A stretch of 64,000 nucleotides of DNA, taken from Acidobacteriota bacterium. Lineage in GTDB: Bacteria > Acidobacteriota > Terriglobia > Terriglobales > Acidobacteriaceae. Position 1 is the stretch's first letter. Each line of letters begins with the position of its first letter. The DNA lies in the NCBI GenBank assembly GCA_003225175.1, contig QIBA01000041.1:24259-88258 (forward strand), given 5' to 3'. This document shows positions 34,190-42,634 of this stretch, one piece after another. Position numbers and translations under genes: made by a program. The notes beneath the pieces are model-generated. The model was given only the letters and a program-made list of their open reading frames with translations, did no database searches and had not been told where the DNA came from.

Positions 34190-34594
34190 TTATCCCCATT
34201 ACGGCTTAACTCCGACGCTCGCGCTATTGCCTTAAACGGAACTCCCCGGAAGTCGTTTAACTTTCCGGGGAGATCGTTACCACTTGAGTTCGCGTCCGGC
34301 CCGGTTTCGTTTCCCCCAGGAAATTTTCGTTGCCGAACCCGCCCGCGAACTCAATTGATCGGGGTTAAGATGAAGCGAGTATCGCTTTCAACCTTGAATT
34401 AACAAATGGAAAGAAACACCTAAGTAGCTGCCTAATATGACCTTACGAGCCGCAACAGGTCCAGCACTTTGGTGTCACACTGGCTGGTGCGTTAGAGGAA
34501 ATGCGCGCGTTGGCGGAACGTGGCACAGCACATTGCAGTACTCGCTTACATCCAACCCGCAGCTCGGCCACATCTACCTTCTCTTGTGAGCGGG
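34190..34594. other. Divergent intergenic region with one hairpin, no gene
   Basis: About 400 bp lie between the start of the DUF3857 operon and the secreted repeat protein on the other strand. A perfect 10-bp stem (CTCCCCGGAA, 34242-34251, pairing with 34263-34272) with an 11-nt loop is the only clear structure. It has no T tract, so a terminator is unlikely. Promoters for both sides must lie here but none was convincing. Confidence 0.5.
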
Positions 34595-35284
34595 ATGATA
34601 CTGCGCGCGAGTTGTGTACTGCTGGTTGCACTGGTCTCTGCAGCCGCTTCGTCCGCGCAGACCTCAACCCAATTCACTTCGCTCCCGACTTCTTCATCGC
34701 AATCAGCTCGGCCGTTCCTGGCCAACGAAAGCCATATTCAGAGCGAGATGTTTGGAACTCTCTACGCGAACTCTGCATTCGCGCATGGATATCGGCATGG
34801 CTACGAAGAAGGCTTCCATGTAGGCGATCTCGATGTCCATATGGGGCGCGAGCCCCGCCTCACGATGAAGGGGAAGGACTACCTTCAGGCTATCCGGCAG
34901 TATCGTCCCGCTTTTGGAAGCAAGGCGCTCTTCGAAGATGGCTTTCACGCTGGTTTGCGCAGCGGCTATGCAGATGCAATCTCTGGCTCTGAATTCCGCG
35001 CCAGTCAGTGGGCCATGACGGCTGTCACAGGCCTGACCGAAATTCTGCCAAATACCCGTCGGATTCACTTCGATGAGGGTTTCGCCGCCGGATACAAGAG
35101 CGCCCAATCCCAGAACGCTCCTGCTGCACACATCACTGCTGAGTATGTCGAGCAATATTGTCGAAGAGCCATAAACGATCTTTACTCAATCGAATTTTGC
35201 TCGGGATATAGTCGCGGCTATGTGGCGGGCATCACACCTATACTCCCCAGCAAGATCGCACGCGCTCAAGCCGCCGGCCGCTGA
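34595..35284 (+). CDS. Secreted protein with repeated Gly-Tyr/Phe motifs, unknown function
   Basis: 229 residues. The signal peptide MILRASCVLLVALVSAAASSA supports ATG 34595 over the in-frame ATG 34520. The mature part repeats a short aromatic-glycine helix motif: HGYRHGYEEGFHVGD, FEDGFHAGLRSGYADA, FDEGFAAGYKSA and CSGYSRGYVAG, with two Cys near the end (YCRR, EFCSGY). The spacing resembles glycine-zipper or packed helix repeats. No enzymatic motif or known family was recognised. Confidence 0.75.
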   Translation: MILRASCVLLVALVSAAASSAQTSTQFTSLPTSSSQSARPFLANESHIQSEMFGTLYANSAFAHGYRHGYEEGFHVGDLDVHMGREPRLTMKGKDYLQAIRQYRPAFGSKALFEDGFHAGLRSGYADAISGSEFRASQWAMTAVTGLTEILPNTRRIHFDEGFAAGYKSAQSQNAPAAHITAEYVEQYCRRAINDLYSIEFCSGYSRGYVAGITPILPSKIARAQAAGR

Positions 35285-35408
35285 CCACTCGCCCGTCCCG
35301 AGAGCATGGACCCTTCCTAGGGGTTGACCACTTCAGTACATGTCCACTAGGTCATTGCACTAATAGTTCACAGGCACAGATTCAAGGTATGCTAGGCGAC
35401 AGCTAGCC

Positions 35409-36095
35409 GTGACCACCACTATGAAAGCTGCAACTGCCAGGAAGCCAATGATTCATATTGCTGTCGTTGACAGTGATCCCCTGCGCTTCATCGGGCTCCG
35501 TTCCCTTTTTGATAGCGAGCCCGATTTGGAACTCTCTGCCGCGAGCCTCGAAGAACTGCCGCGCCTACAGAATGTCGATCTGGTGCTCCTTGGCAACCGT
35601 TCCAGCGGGGGCGGCAGCGTTTTCGATGTAATGGCCAGCATGAAGGCTGCGCGTCCCGACCTGCGTATCATCGTTACTGGAACCGGTGCGGACGATGAGG
35701 CCATTCTCAAAGCATTGGCAGCAGGAGCAAAAGGATATGTTGATGAAGCCGCCAGCCCATCGGAGTTCGTACAGGCAATTCGCGTAGTTCATCAAGGATC
35801 GGTCTGGGCTCCGCGTCGCGTAATGTCCATTTTCATCGATCGCGTTACGTCATCTCCAGGCAAGATTTTTCCCGCAGGCCGCGTGACGTTCACTGATCGG
35901 GAAAAGGAAGTGCTCGAACTCCTTGTAGCCGGCCGTTCCAATCGCGAAATCGGACAGGCGCTACAGATCGAAGAGCGCACGGTAAAGGCGCACGTCGCCA
36001 AATTGATGCGCAAAGTCGGCGTTCAAAATCGCATTGCGCTTTCTGTCCATGCAATCACCCATTCACTGGTCGGAAGCACCGACGAGCCGGGCTAG
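35409..36095 (+). CDS. NarL/LuxR-type response regulator with a degenerate receiver
   Basis: A 228-residue regulator: receiver domain at about 15-130 and a LuxR helix-turn-helix at about 165-225 (TFTDREKEVLELLVAGRSNREI). The receiver keeps the acidic pair (VVDSDP, Asp21/Asp23) and the Thr (IIVTGTG, Thr90). The phospho-acceptor Asp is Gly62 (LVLLGNRS) and the conserved Lys is Glu113 (GYVDEAAS). It should therefore not be controlled by classical phosphorylation. GTG 35409 or ATG 35421 may start; neither has a good ribosome site. No histidine kinase is adjacent. The divergence suggests a constitutive or ligand-controlled DNA-binding protein. Confidence 0.85.
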   Translation: MTTTMKAATARKPMIHIAVVDSDPLRFIGLRSLFDSEPDLELSAASLEELPRLQNVDLVLLGNRSSGGGSVFDVMASMKAARPDLRIIVTGTGADDEAILKALAAGAKGYVDEAASPSEFVQAIRVVHQGSVWAPRRVMSIFIDRVTSSPGKIFPAGRVTFTDREKEVLELLVAGRSNREIGQALQIEERTVKAHVAKLMRKVGVQNRIALSVHAITHSLVGSTDEPG

Positions 36096-36200
36096 TAGCC
36101 TCGCAAAAACCGCCGGATTTATCAAAGAGCAGGGAGATTAACCGGGGAGCTCGCAAATTCGAGCTCCAAATGCTCGAATTCTGGCGCTTAGCTTTCGTGG

Positions 36201-36229
36201 TTGCTGAATGAATGTTCATTCATTATAAT
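36201..36229 (+). promoter_or_regulatory. Sigma-70 promoter of the fad operon
   Basis: TTGCTG (36201-36206), a 17-nt spacer and TATAAT (36224-36229). The -10 is perfect, the -35 has two changes from consensus and the spacing is ideal. Transcription would start near 36236, giving a leader of about 105 nt before ATG 36341. Confidence 0.75.
36207..36224. promoter_or_regulatory. FadR-like operator in the promoter spacer
   Basis: Inverted repeat AATGAATG-TT-CATTCATT, with perfect 8-bp arms and a 2-nt spacer. It resembles the Bacillus FadR (TetR-family) site, ATGAATGAnTAnTCATTCAT, which represses the fadNAE operon until long-chain acyl-CoA binds. It fills the space between -35 and -10, so a bound repressor would block RNA polymerase. 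The regulator gene itself is not in the window. Confidence 0.7.
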
Positions 36230-36340
36230 GAGCCGAGCCTCATGAGCAAAACCGGCTTCATCGAACTCGCGCCGCTGGTCACGCTGGAGTTCGCCTCCGA
36301 TAAGATGAGAACGTCGCCTAGCGCGAGTTTCTCTTCCTTC

Positions 36341-38773
36341 ATGGCCATCCAAATCAGCAAAGTTGCCGTTTTAGGCGCGGGAACCATGGGCTCCCGCATC
36401 GCTGCACATTTCGCCAACGCCGGAGTCCCCAGCTACCTGCTCGACATCGTTCCTCCCGGCGCTTCACCAGCAAAGCCGGGAGAGGGCAGTCCTGAGCGCG
36501 ACAAGATTGTGGCTGCGGGACTCGAAGGCGCCAAGAAATCGAAGCCTGCCGCCTTCTTCGATCCTTCGCTGGCAAGGCTGATCAAGACCGGCAATTTCGA
36601 AGACGATCTCAAACTGCTCGCCGACGCCGATTGGATCATCGAAGCCGTCGCCGAAAACCTCGAGATCAAGCGCACGCTACTCAAGAAAGTCGAAGCTGTA
36701 CGCAAGCCATCGGCGATCGTGACGACGAACACCAGCGGCCTGCCCGTCGGCAGCATCGTCGACGGTTTCAGCGAGGCATTTCGCCGCAATTGGTTCGGTA
36801 CGCATTTTTTCAATCCCCCGCGATACATGCGCCTATTGGAGATCATTCCAACTCCCGATTCCGATCCCGCGGCCATGCAAGCAATCGCGCAGTTTTGCGA
36901 TCAGCGTTTGGGCAAGGCGATCGTTCAGGCCAAGGATACGCCGAACTTCATTGCCAACCGTATTGGCACATTTTCAGTGCTGAACGTGATGCGCATCATG
37001 CAGGAGATGGGACTGTCAATTGAAGAGGTTGACGCGCTCACCGGCTCTGCGGTCGGGTGGCCGAAGTCCGCGACCTTCCGCACCATCGACCTGGTTGGTC
37101 TCGACATCCTAGGACATGTCGTCAGCAACATGACGAAGAGCGTGAAGGATGAACGCTCCGAGTTGAAACTGCCAACGTTCTACGGGCAGATGCTGGAACG
37201 CAAGTGGCTCGGCGACAAAACCAAACAAGGCTTCTACAAGAAGAGCAAATCGGCAACAGGCGAAGAAGAACGCCTCGCACTTGACTGGAGAGACCTCGAA
37301 TATCACCCACGCGGAAAGGCCAGGTTCCAACTGCTCGAAATGGCCAAGAATGTGGATTCGCCGGCCGAGCGGCTAAAGATGCTTGTGAACGCCGATCCGC
37401 GGGATAAAGCCGCGCAGTTCTATTGGACGTCACTCTCGGAGTTGTGGACCTACGCTGCCAATCGCATTCCCGAGATCTCCGACACAATCGTCGAAATTGA
37501 TCGAGCCATGCGCACTGGCTTCAACTGGGAAATGGGGCCGTTTGAGATGTGGGATGCTGCAGGAGTTGCCTCGACTGTAGAACGGATGAAGAACGAAGGG
37601 CGGCTGGTCGCAGCAAATCCGGAAAAGCTTCTGGCAAGCGGCAAGGCCTCCTGGTATGCCGATGACAAGGCTTCATCCTCGGGACGCAGCTACTTCGATC
37701 TGAAGACTTCAAGCTATCGCCCGCTGGAAGTGCCCGAAGGCGTCTGGTCAGTGATGGTCGCGAAGAAGTGCAACGGAGTGGTGAAGAAGAACGCTTCCAC
37801 CTCGCTGGTTGATCTGGGAGACGGAGTCGCTGCCATCGAGTTCCACTCCAAGATGAATTCATTGGGTGCTGACATCGTTCAGTTCGTAACGCAAAACCTG
37901 AAGCCGGGCAGCGCGGCATTGAATCAGTTCGACGCCTTCGTCATCACCAACGACGCGCAGCATTTCTCCGTCGGCGCCAATATCATGCTTCTCCTTATGG
38001 CGATTCAGGAAAGCGAATGGGATGAGGTTGACCTCGCCATTCGTGGCTTCCAAGGCATGACGCAAGCCATCAAGTTCTGTCCTAAGCCGGTTGTATCTGG
38101 TCCATTTGGAATGTGCCTCGGCGGTGGCACAGAGGTCAGCCTGCATGCTGCCTCCCGTCAACCTCATGCCGAACTCTACATGGGCTTGGTCGAGGTCGGA
38201 GTCGGACTCCTGCCAGGCGGGGGCGGATGCAAGGAGATGTTGCTGCGCGCGATTGACGCTTCGACCAGCATTCGGCCTGCAGGACGCGGCGAATCCGTGG
38301 AACTGATGGAGGCGATGAAGAAGAACTTCGAGACCATTGCCATGGCCAAGGTCTCAACCTCCGCGGCCGAGGCGCGCAACCTAGGCTTCCTCTCTCAAGC
38401 CGATGTGGTGACGATGAATCGCGAGAGGCTAGTTACCGATGCGAAGCGTCGTGCACTCGAGCTGGTGAAAGAGGGTTATAGTGCACCCGTGATGCGGACC
38501 GATGTGCCGGCTCCCGGAGAAAGCATCCTGGCGACGCTGAAGCTCGGCGTTCATCTAATGAGGCAGGGCGAGTACATCAGCGACCACGAAGTGAAGATCG
38601 GGAACAAGGTCGCAGAGGTAATCTGCGGCGGAAATATTACGCCGGGAATGCCGGTCAGTGAGCAGTATTTGTTGGACTTGGAACGGGAAGCGTTTAAATC
38701 GCTGTGCGGTGAGAAAAAGACTCAGGAACGTATCCAGTACACGTTGAAAACAGGGAAGACTCTGAGGAATTGA
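36341..38773 (+). CDS. fadN: 3-hydroxyacyl-CoA dehydrogenase/enoyl-CoA hydratase, FadN-like
   Basis: An 810-residue bifunctional beta-oxidation enzyme. The NAD-binding dehydrogenase domain comes first (VAVLGAGTMGSRIAAHFANAG), with FGTHFFNPPRYMRLLEI and NFIANRIGTF following. An enoyl-CoA hydratase/isomerase domain comes after about residue 500 (FSVGANIMLLL, GMCLGGGTEVSLHA, GLVEVGVGLLPGGGG). This order matches Bacillus FadN and is the reverse of Escherichia coli FadB. The start is placed at ATG 36341 where the Rossmann motif begins; an upstream in-frame ATG (36242) would add 33 unmatched residues. It heads an operon with thiolase and acyl-CoA dehydrogenase. Confidence 0.9.
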   Translation: MAIQISKVAVLGAGTMGSRIAAHFANAGVPSYLLDIVPPGASPAKPGEGSPERDKIVAAGLEGAKKSKPAAFFDPSLARLIKTGNFEDDLKLLADADWIIEAVAENLEIKRTLLKKVEAVRKPSAIVTTNTSGLPVGSIVDGFSEAFRRNWFGTHFFNPPRYMRLLEIIPTPDSDPAAMQAIAQFCDQRLGKAIVQAKDTPNFIANRIGTFSVLNVMRIMQEMGLSIEEVDALTGSAVGWPKSATFRTIDLVGLDILGHVVSNMTKSVKDERSELKLPTFYGQMLERKWLGDKTKQGFYKKSKSATGEEERLALDWRDLEYHPRGKARFQLLEMAKNVDSPAERLKMLVNADPRDKAAQFYWTSLSELWTYAANRIPEISDTIVEIDRAMRTGFNWEMGPFEMWDAAGVASTVERMKNEGRLVAANPEKLLASGKASWYADDKASSSGRSYFDLKTSSYRPLEVPEGVWSVMVAKKCNGVVKKNASTSLVDLGDGVAAIEFHSKMNSLGADIVQFVTQNLKPGSAALNQFDAFVITNDAQHFSVGANIMLLLMAIQESEWDEVDLAIRGFQGMTQAIKFCPKPVVSGPFGMCLGGGTEVSLHAASRQPHAELYMGLVEVGVGLLPGGGGCKEMLLRAIDASTSIRPAGRGESVELMEAMKKNFETIAMAKVSTSAAEARNLGFLSQADVVTMNRERLVTDAKRRALELVKEGYSAPVMRTDVPAPGESILATLKLGVHLMRQGEYISDHEVKIGNKVAEVICGGNITPGMPVSEQYLLDLEREAFKSLCGEKKTQERIQYTLKTGKTLRN

Positions 38774-38777
38774 ACGC

Positions 38778-38844
38778 GGAGGACGCAGAAGACACAGAGT
38801 GAATGGATTAGTCCATGCTCTTCTGTGTTCCCTGTCCTCTGTGG
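38778..38844. repeat. Inverted repeat between fadN and fadA
   Basis: Arms 38778-38799 (GGAGGACGCAGAAGACACAG...) and 38822-38844 (TCTGTGTTCCCTGTCCTCTG...) are imperfectly complementary, forming a hairpin in the spacer of the operon. The same kind of GGA/ACAC-rich arms occurs in the fadA-fadE spacer. Confidence 0.6.
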
Positions 38845-38860
38845 TAAAGAGGTTTGATTT

Positions 38861-40039
38861 ATGCGTGAAGTAGTCATAGCTAGTGCGGTGCGAACGCCAG
38901 TTGGCCGAGCCTACAAGGGCGGTCTGCGCGCGACGCGTCCGGACGATATGGCCGCGGTTGCAATCAAGGGCGCTCTCGCTCGAGTGCCGCAACTTGATGC
39001 AAAAGAGATCGAAGACGTGATCCTCGGCTGCGCAATGCCTGAGGCAGAGCAGGGAATGAATGTCGCGCGGATTGCAGCGCTGCGAGCAGGGCTTCCGGTT
39101 GAATCCTCGGCGATGACAATTAATCGCTTCTGCTCTTCTGGATTGCAGTCCATCGCAATGGCCGCTGAACGCATCATGTCCGGCGGAGCTGATGTGATCC
39201 TCGCTGGTGGTGTGGAATCGATGACCATGATTCCCATGGGAGGAAACAAGGTCAGCGCGAATCCCTGGCTCATAGAGAACTATCCCGACGCATACCTTTC
39301 CATGGGACTCACGGCCGAACGACTGGCACAGCGCTTCGGAATTACCCGCGAGCAGGCTGATGAATTCTCGTTGGCAAGTCACCAAAAAGCGATGGCGGCG
39401 ATCGCTGCCGGCAAATTCAACGATGAACTCGTTCCTGTGACGGTGAGTTTCACTACTCCAAACGGCAGCAAACCAAAGCGCATCGACATCGAGTTCAAGA
39501 TGGACGACGGTCCACGTGCCGATACATCAATCGAAGCGCTCTCGGCGTTGAAGCCAGCCTTCCACGCGAAGGGAACCGTGACCGCCGGTAATTCTTCACA
39601 AATGTCAGATGGCGCAGCGGCTGCCGTCGTCATGTCGGTAGAACGTGCGCAGGCACTTGGCATCAAGCCTTTGGCGCGCTACGTTGCATTTGCGACTGCC
39701 GGATACAAGCCGGAAGAGATGGGTATTGGTCCGGTGTATGCAATTCCCAAGGCTCTAAAGATTGCTGGGCTGAAGCTTGATCAGATCGACGTTATCGAAC
39801 TGAATGAAGCATTTGCTGCGCAGTCGCTGTCTGTGATCAAGGCGGGTGAGCTGAATTCGGCAAAGGTGAATCCGAATGGCGGCGCGATTGCGCTGGGCCA
39901 TCCGTTAGGTTGTACCGGCGCCAAGCTCACTGCCAGTGTGATCCGCGAGCTGAAACGCCGAAATGGGAAGTACGGACTTGTGACTATGTGTGTCGGCGGA
40001 GGGATGGGTGCAGCGGGCATTTTTGAGAACCTAAATTGA
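38861..40039 (+). CDS. fadA: Acetyl-CoA acyltransferase (thiolase)
   Basis: A 392-residue thiolase that cleaves 3-ketoacyl-CoA to acetyl-CoA and a shortened acyl-CoA. The active-site Cys lies in INRFCSSGLQ (about Cys90). The other catalytic motifs are NEAFAAQ, GGAIALGHPLGCTGAK (His) and CVGGGMG (Cys). Length and motifs are complete. A short GAGG precedes ATG 38861. It is the second gene of the operon, 87 bp after fadN, and the pair would give the last three steps of the beta-oxidation spiral. Confidence 0.93.
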   Translation: MREVVIASAVRTPVGRAYKGGLRATRPDDMAAVAIKGALARVPQLDAKEIEDVILGCAMPEAEQGMNVARIAALRAGLPVESSAMTINRFCSSGLQSIAMAAERIMSGGADVILAGGVESMTMIPMGGNKVSANPWLIENYPDAYLSMGLTAERLAQRFGITREQADEFSLASHQKAMAAIAAGKFNDELVPVTVSFTTPNGSKPKRIDIEFKMDDGPRADTSIEALSALKPAFHAKGTVTAGNSSQMSDGAAAAVVMSVERAQALGIKPLARYVAFATAGYKPEEMGIGPVYAIPKALKIAGLKLDQIDVIELNEAFAAQSLSVIKAGELNSAKVNPNGGAIALGHPLGCTGAKLTASVIRELKRRNGKYGLVTMCVGGGMGAAGIFENLN

Positions 40040-40174
40040 ACACGGAGAACACGGAAGACCGGAAGGTAGAAGGAACAGATTTCGCATGGTTGCCATTTGG
40101 GGCGCCGCATACGAAGTCACGACGTAATCCGCTCTGCTCCATAACCTCCTTTCCTCTGTGCCTCCGTATTCAGT
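40039..40174. repeat. Inverted repeat between fadA and fadE
   Basis: Arms near 40039-40066 (AACACGGAGAACACGGAAG...) and 40146-40174 (CCTTTCCTCTGTGCCTCCG...) are imperfectly complementary and lie in the 150-bp gap. The left arm overlaps the end of the fadA stop codon. No gene is seen in the gap. Confidence 0.55.
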
Positions 40175-40192
40175 TGTTTTTTGGAGGTTTGA

Positions 40193-41989
40193 ATGGCAAC
40201 GGCAGCAATTCCCAAGACGAAAATCGCAGGCGGCAGCTTTCTCATCGAAGATATTCAGCCCGAAGAGGTCTTCACTCCTGAGGACTTCACCGACGAGCAT
40301 CGCCAGATCGCCCAAACGACCGAAGAGTTTGCGTTGAAAGAGATCGTCCCGAACATCGACAAGATTGAGCACAAAGACTTCTCCGTCAGCCGCGACCTGA
40401 TCAAGAAAGCCAGTGAGCTTGGCCTGACCTCGGTCGACATTCCCGAGGAGTACGGCGGAATGGAGATGGACAAGGTCACCTCCGCCATTATCGCCGACTA
40501 TATTGCCAAATCGGGAAGCTTCAGTGTCACCTGGGGCGCTCACGTCGGAATTGGCACACTGCCGATTGTTTATTTCGGAACTCCCGAGCAGAAGCAAAGG
40601 TATCTGCCTAAGTTGGCCTCCGGCGAGTGGGTTGGGGCATATGCGTTGTCGGAGTCGTCGTCCGGATCGGATGCGCTCAACTGTCGCACGCGCGCCGATC
40701 TGTCGTCTGATGGCAAGCATTACATCCTGAACGGCGAGAAGATGTGGATCACGAACGCCTCTTTTGCCGACCTGTACGTAATCTTCGCGAAAGTGGGCGG
40801 CGAGAAATTCTCGGCGTTCGTCGTAGAGCGGACCTTTCCTGGATTTTCCGTTGGAGCTGAGGAGAAGAAGCTGGGGATTCGTGGCTCGTCAACCTGTCCA
40901 CTCATCCTCAACGATTGCAAGGTGCCGGTCGGTAACCTTCTCGGCGAAATCGGCAAGGGACACGTCATCGCCTTCAACATCCTGAACATCGGCCGCTTCA
41001 AATTGGGCGCTGGATGCGTCGGTGGAGCGAGAACCTCGCTGCTCGCCGGACTCAACTACGCCAAGCAGCGCAAGGCTTTTGGAAAGGCGCTCGTCGATTT
41101 TGGTCTAATCCGCGAAAAGCTCGCCGATGTCGCGATCGGCATTTATGTGGGCGAGTCGCTGGCCTACCGAACCGTCGGCATGATCGACGAGGCATTGCGT
41201 GGTATCGATAAGCACAGTCCCGATGCTTCGACGCAAATTCGCAAAGGCATTGAGGAATACGCGGTTGAGTGCTCGATTCTCAAAGTCTGGGGATCGGAGA
41301 TGCTCGATCAGGTCGTCGACCATGTTGTGCAGATATATGGCGGCTATGGCTTTGTCGAGGAATATCCGGCCGAGCGTGCCTACCGTGATTCGCGTGTGAA
41401 TCGCATTTTTGAAGGTACGAATGAGATCAACCGCATGATCATTACCGGCTGGCTGATGAAGCGCGCGATGAGCGGGCAGCTCGCGCTCATGCCAGCCATC
41501 AAGAAGTTGATGGATGAGGTGCTTTCGGGTCCTTCTACGGGGGAGGAGGCCGAAGGTGACTTGAACACAGAACGGGCGCTGGTAGCGAATGCGAAAAAGG
41601 TGGGCCTTTTTGCGGCAGGTGTTGCTTCGCAGCGTTACATGATGGAACTGGCTGAGCAGCAAGAGGTGATGGCGGCTTTAGCAGACATCATCATCGAGGT
41701 TTTCGCTATGGACTCGGTGCTGCTGCGCACGCTGAAATTGATCCAGTCGGGTGGCGAGTCCGGTTCCGCTCTGCCGATTGCGATGACTCAGGTGTATCTC
41801 TCGGAAGCGATGGCGAAGATTGAAGTGGCAGCACGCAAAGTAGTAGCCGCAGCTTCAGAAGGGGACAATCTTCGAATACAGACTACGATTCTGCGGCGCC
41901 TCTTAAAGCACGATCCAACGAACACGATCTCCTTGCGGCAACAGATCGCGGCGAGGGTGATCGATGCTGGGAAATATGTAATCGCTTGA
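40193..41989 (+). CDS. fadE: Acyl-CoA dehydrogenase, FadE-like with C-terminal extension
   Basis: A 598-residue flavoenzyme catalysing the first step of beta-oxidation. Conserved strings of the FAD and acyl-CoA domains are ALSESSSGSDAL, NGEKMWITNASFADLYVIF and QIYGGYGFVEEYPAERAYRDSR (split), with FEGTNEINRMII near the usual catalytic Glu region. The protein is about 200 residues longer than the classic 380-residue type, the extra part being helical (after about 400), like the Bacillus FadE class. TTTGGAGG lies just upstream of ATG 40193. Third gene of the fad operon. Confidence 0.92.
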   Translation: MATAAIPKTKIAGGSFLIEDIQPEEVFTPEDFTDEHRQIAQTTEEFALKEIVPNIDKIEHKDFSVSRDLIKKASELGLTSVDIPEEYGGMEMDKVTSAIIADYIAKSGSFSVTWGAHVGIGTLPIVYFGTPEQKQRYLPKLASGEWVGAYALSESSSGSDALNCRTRADLSSDGKHYILNGEKMWITNASFADLYVIFAKVGGEKFSAFVVERTFPGFSVGAEEKKLGIRGSSTCPLILNDCKVPVGNLLGEIGKGHVIAFNILNIGRFKLGAGCVGGARTSLLAGLNYAKQRKAFGKALVDFGLIREKLADVAIGIYVGESLAYRTVGMIDEALRGIDKHSPDASTQIRKGIEEYAVECSILKVWGSEMLDQVVDHVVQIYGGYGFVEEYPAERAYRDSRVNRIFEGTNEINRMIITGWLMKRAMSGQLALMPAIKKLMDEVLSGPSTGEEAEGDLNTERALVANAKKVGLFAAGVASQRYMMELAEQQEVMAALADIIIEVFAMDSVLLRTLKLIQSGGESGSALPIAMTQVYLSEAMAKIEVAARKVVAAASEGDNLRIQTTILRRLLKHDPTNTISLRQQIAARVIDAGKYVIA

Positions 41990-42016
41990 AGCTGTTTGCG
42001 ATTGCAGGCATTTCAT

Positions 42017-42079
42017 GGGCGAGGGCGCCCGGATGCACTTCGCTTTTTGCTATCACGCATCGTCCGGGTGCCCTTGCCC
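42017..42079. repeat. GC-rich inverted repeat downstream of fadE
   Basis: Arms 42017-42036 (GGGCGAGGGCGCCCGGATGC) and 42057-42079 are complementary apart from two mismatches and a short insertion, with a 20-nt loop. It lies 28 bp after the fadE stop and may work as a transcript-end hairpin, but there is no T tract. It resembles arms at 15364 and 55866. Confidence 0.6.
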
Positions 42080-42206
42080 GGCCTTCCCAACAAGCTGCGG
42101 TTCGCCTACAATCTGCATCCACCAAGCCACTAAACCATCTAAGAGATTAGTGCTTCTAATCACTGCTAAGCGGCTGATATACTGAGGTTTCATCGAGGAG
42201 AAGAGA

Positions 42207-42575
42207 ATGGCAACTACCGTACAACCCAATATTGAGACTACGCCCAGTTTTCCAGTGAGTCTTACACCTACGGCCGTGGCTAAGGTGAAAGAGATCATGG
42301 CGCAGCAGGACCCGATGCCTGCCGGTCTGCGGATCGGAGTTGTGGGTGGAGGCTGCTCTGGTTTCAGCTATTCCATGAACTTCGAAAATGCCGCCGGCAT
42401 CATGGATAAGGTTTTTAGTTTCCATGAGCTTAAGGTGTTCGTTGATGCCACCTCTCTGATGTACCTCCAAGGATGCGTCGTCGATTATGTGGAGACTCTG
42501 GAGGCAGCCGGCTTCAAATTTGACAATCCCAACGTGAAGAGCACGTGTGGCTGCGGATCGTCATTTAGCGTTTAA
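42207..42575 (+). CDS. A-type iron-sulfur carrier (IscA/HesB family)
   Basis: 122 residues. The three cluster-binding Cys are present: GGGCSGFSY and, at the C terminus, STCGCGSSF. The N-terminal 20 residues are an extra tail beyond the usual fold (PVSLTPTAVAKVKEIM). Such proteins receive and hand on Fe-S clusters during assembly. A GAGGAGAAG site supports ATG 42207. A terminator follows, so it is monocistronic. Confidence 0.9.
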   Translation: MATTVQPNIETTPSFPVSLTPTAVAKVKEIMAQQDPMPAGLRIGVVGGGCSGFSYSMNFENAAGIMDKVFSFHELKVFVDATSLMYLQGCVVDYVETLEAAGFKFDNPNVKSTCGCGSSFSV

Positions 42576-42600
42576 CTTCTCCTCTTATTAGCTGTTTCCC

Positions 42601-42625
42601 GGCCTCGCGAAAGCGAGGCCTTTTT
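42601..42625 (+). terminator. Rho-independent terminator after the A-type carrier gene
   Basis: Stem GGCCTCGC / GCGAGGCC with a GAAA tetraloop followed by TTTTT, 25 bp after the stop codon. Confidence 0.88.
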
Positions 42626-42634
42626 GTTTCTCAG

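Noticed and set aside
34242..34272. Hairpin as terminator
   Set aside because: The stem is perfect but no T tract follows on either strand and it lies upstream of both flanking genes.
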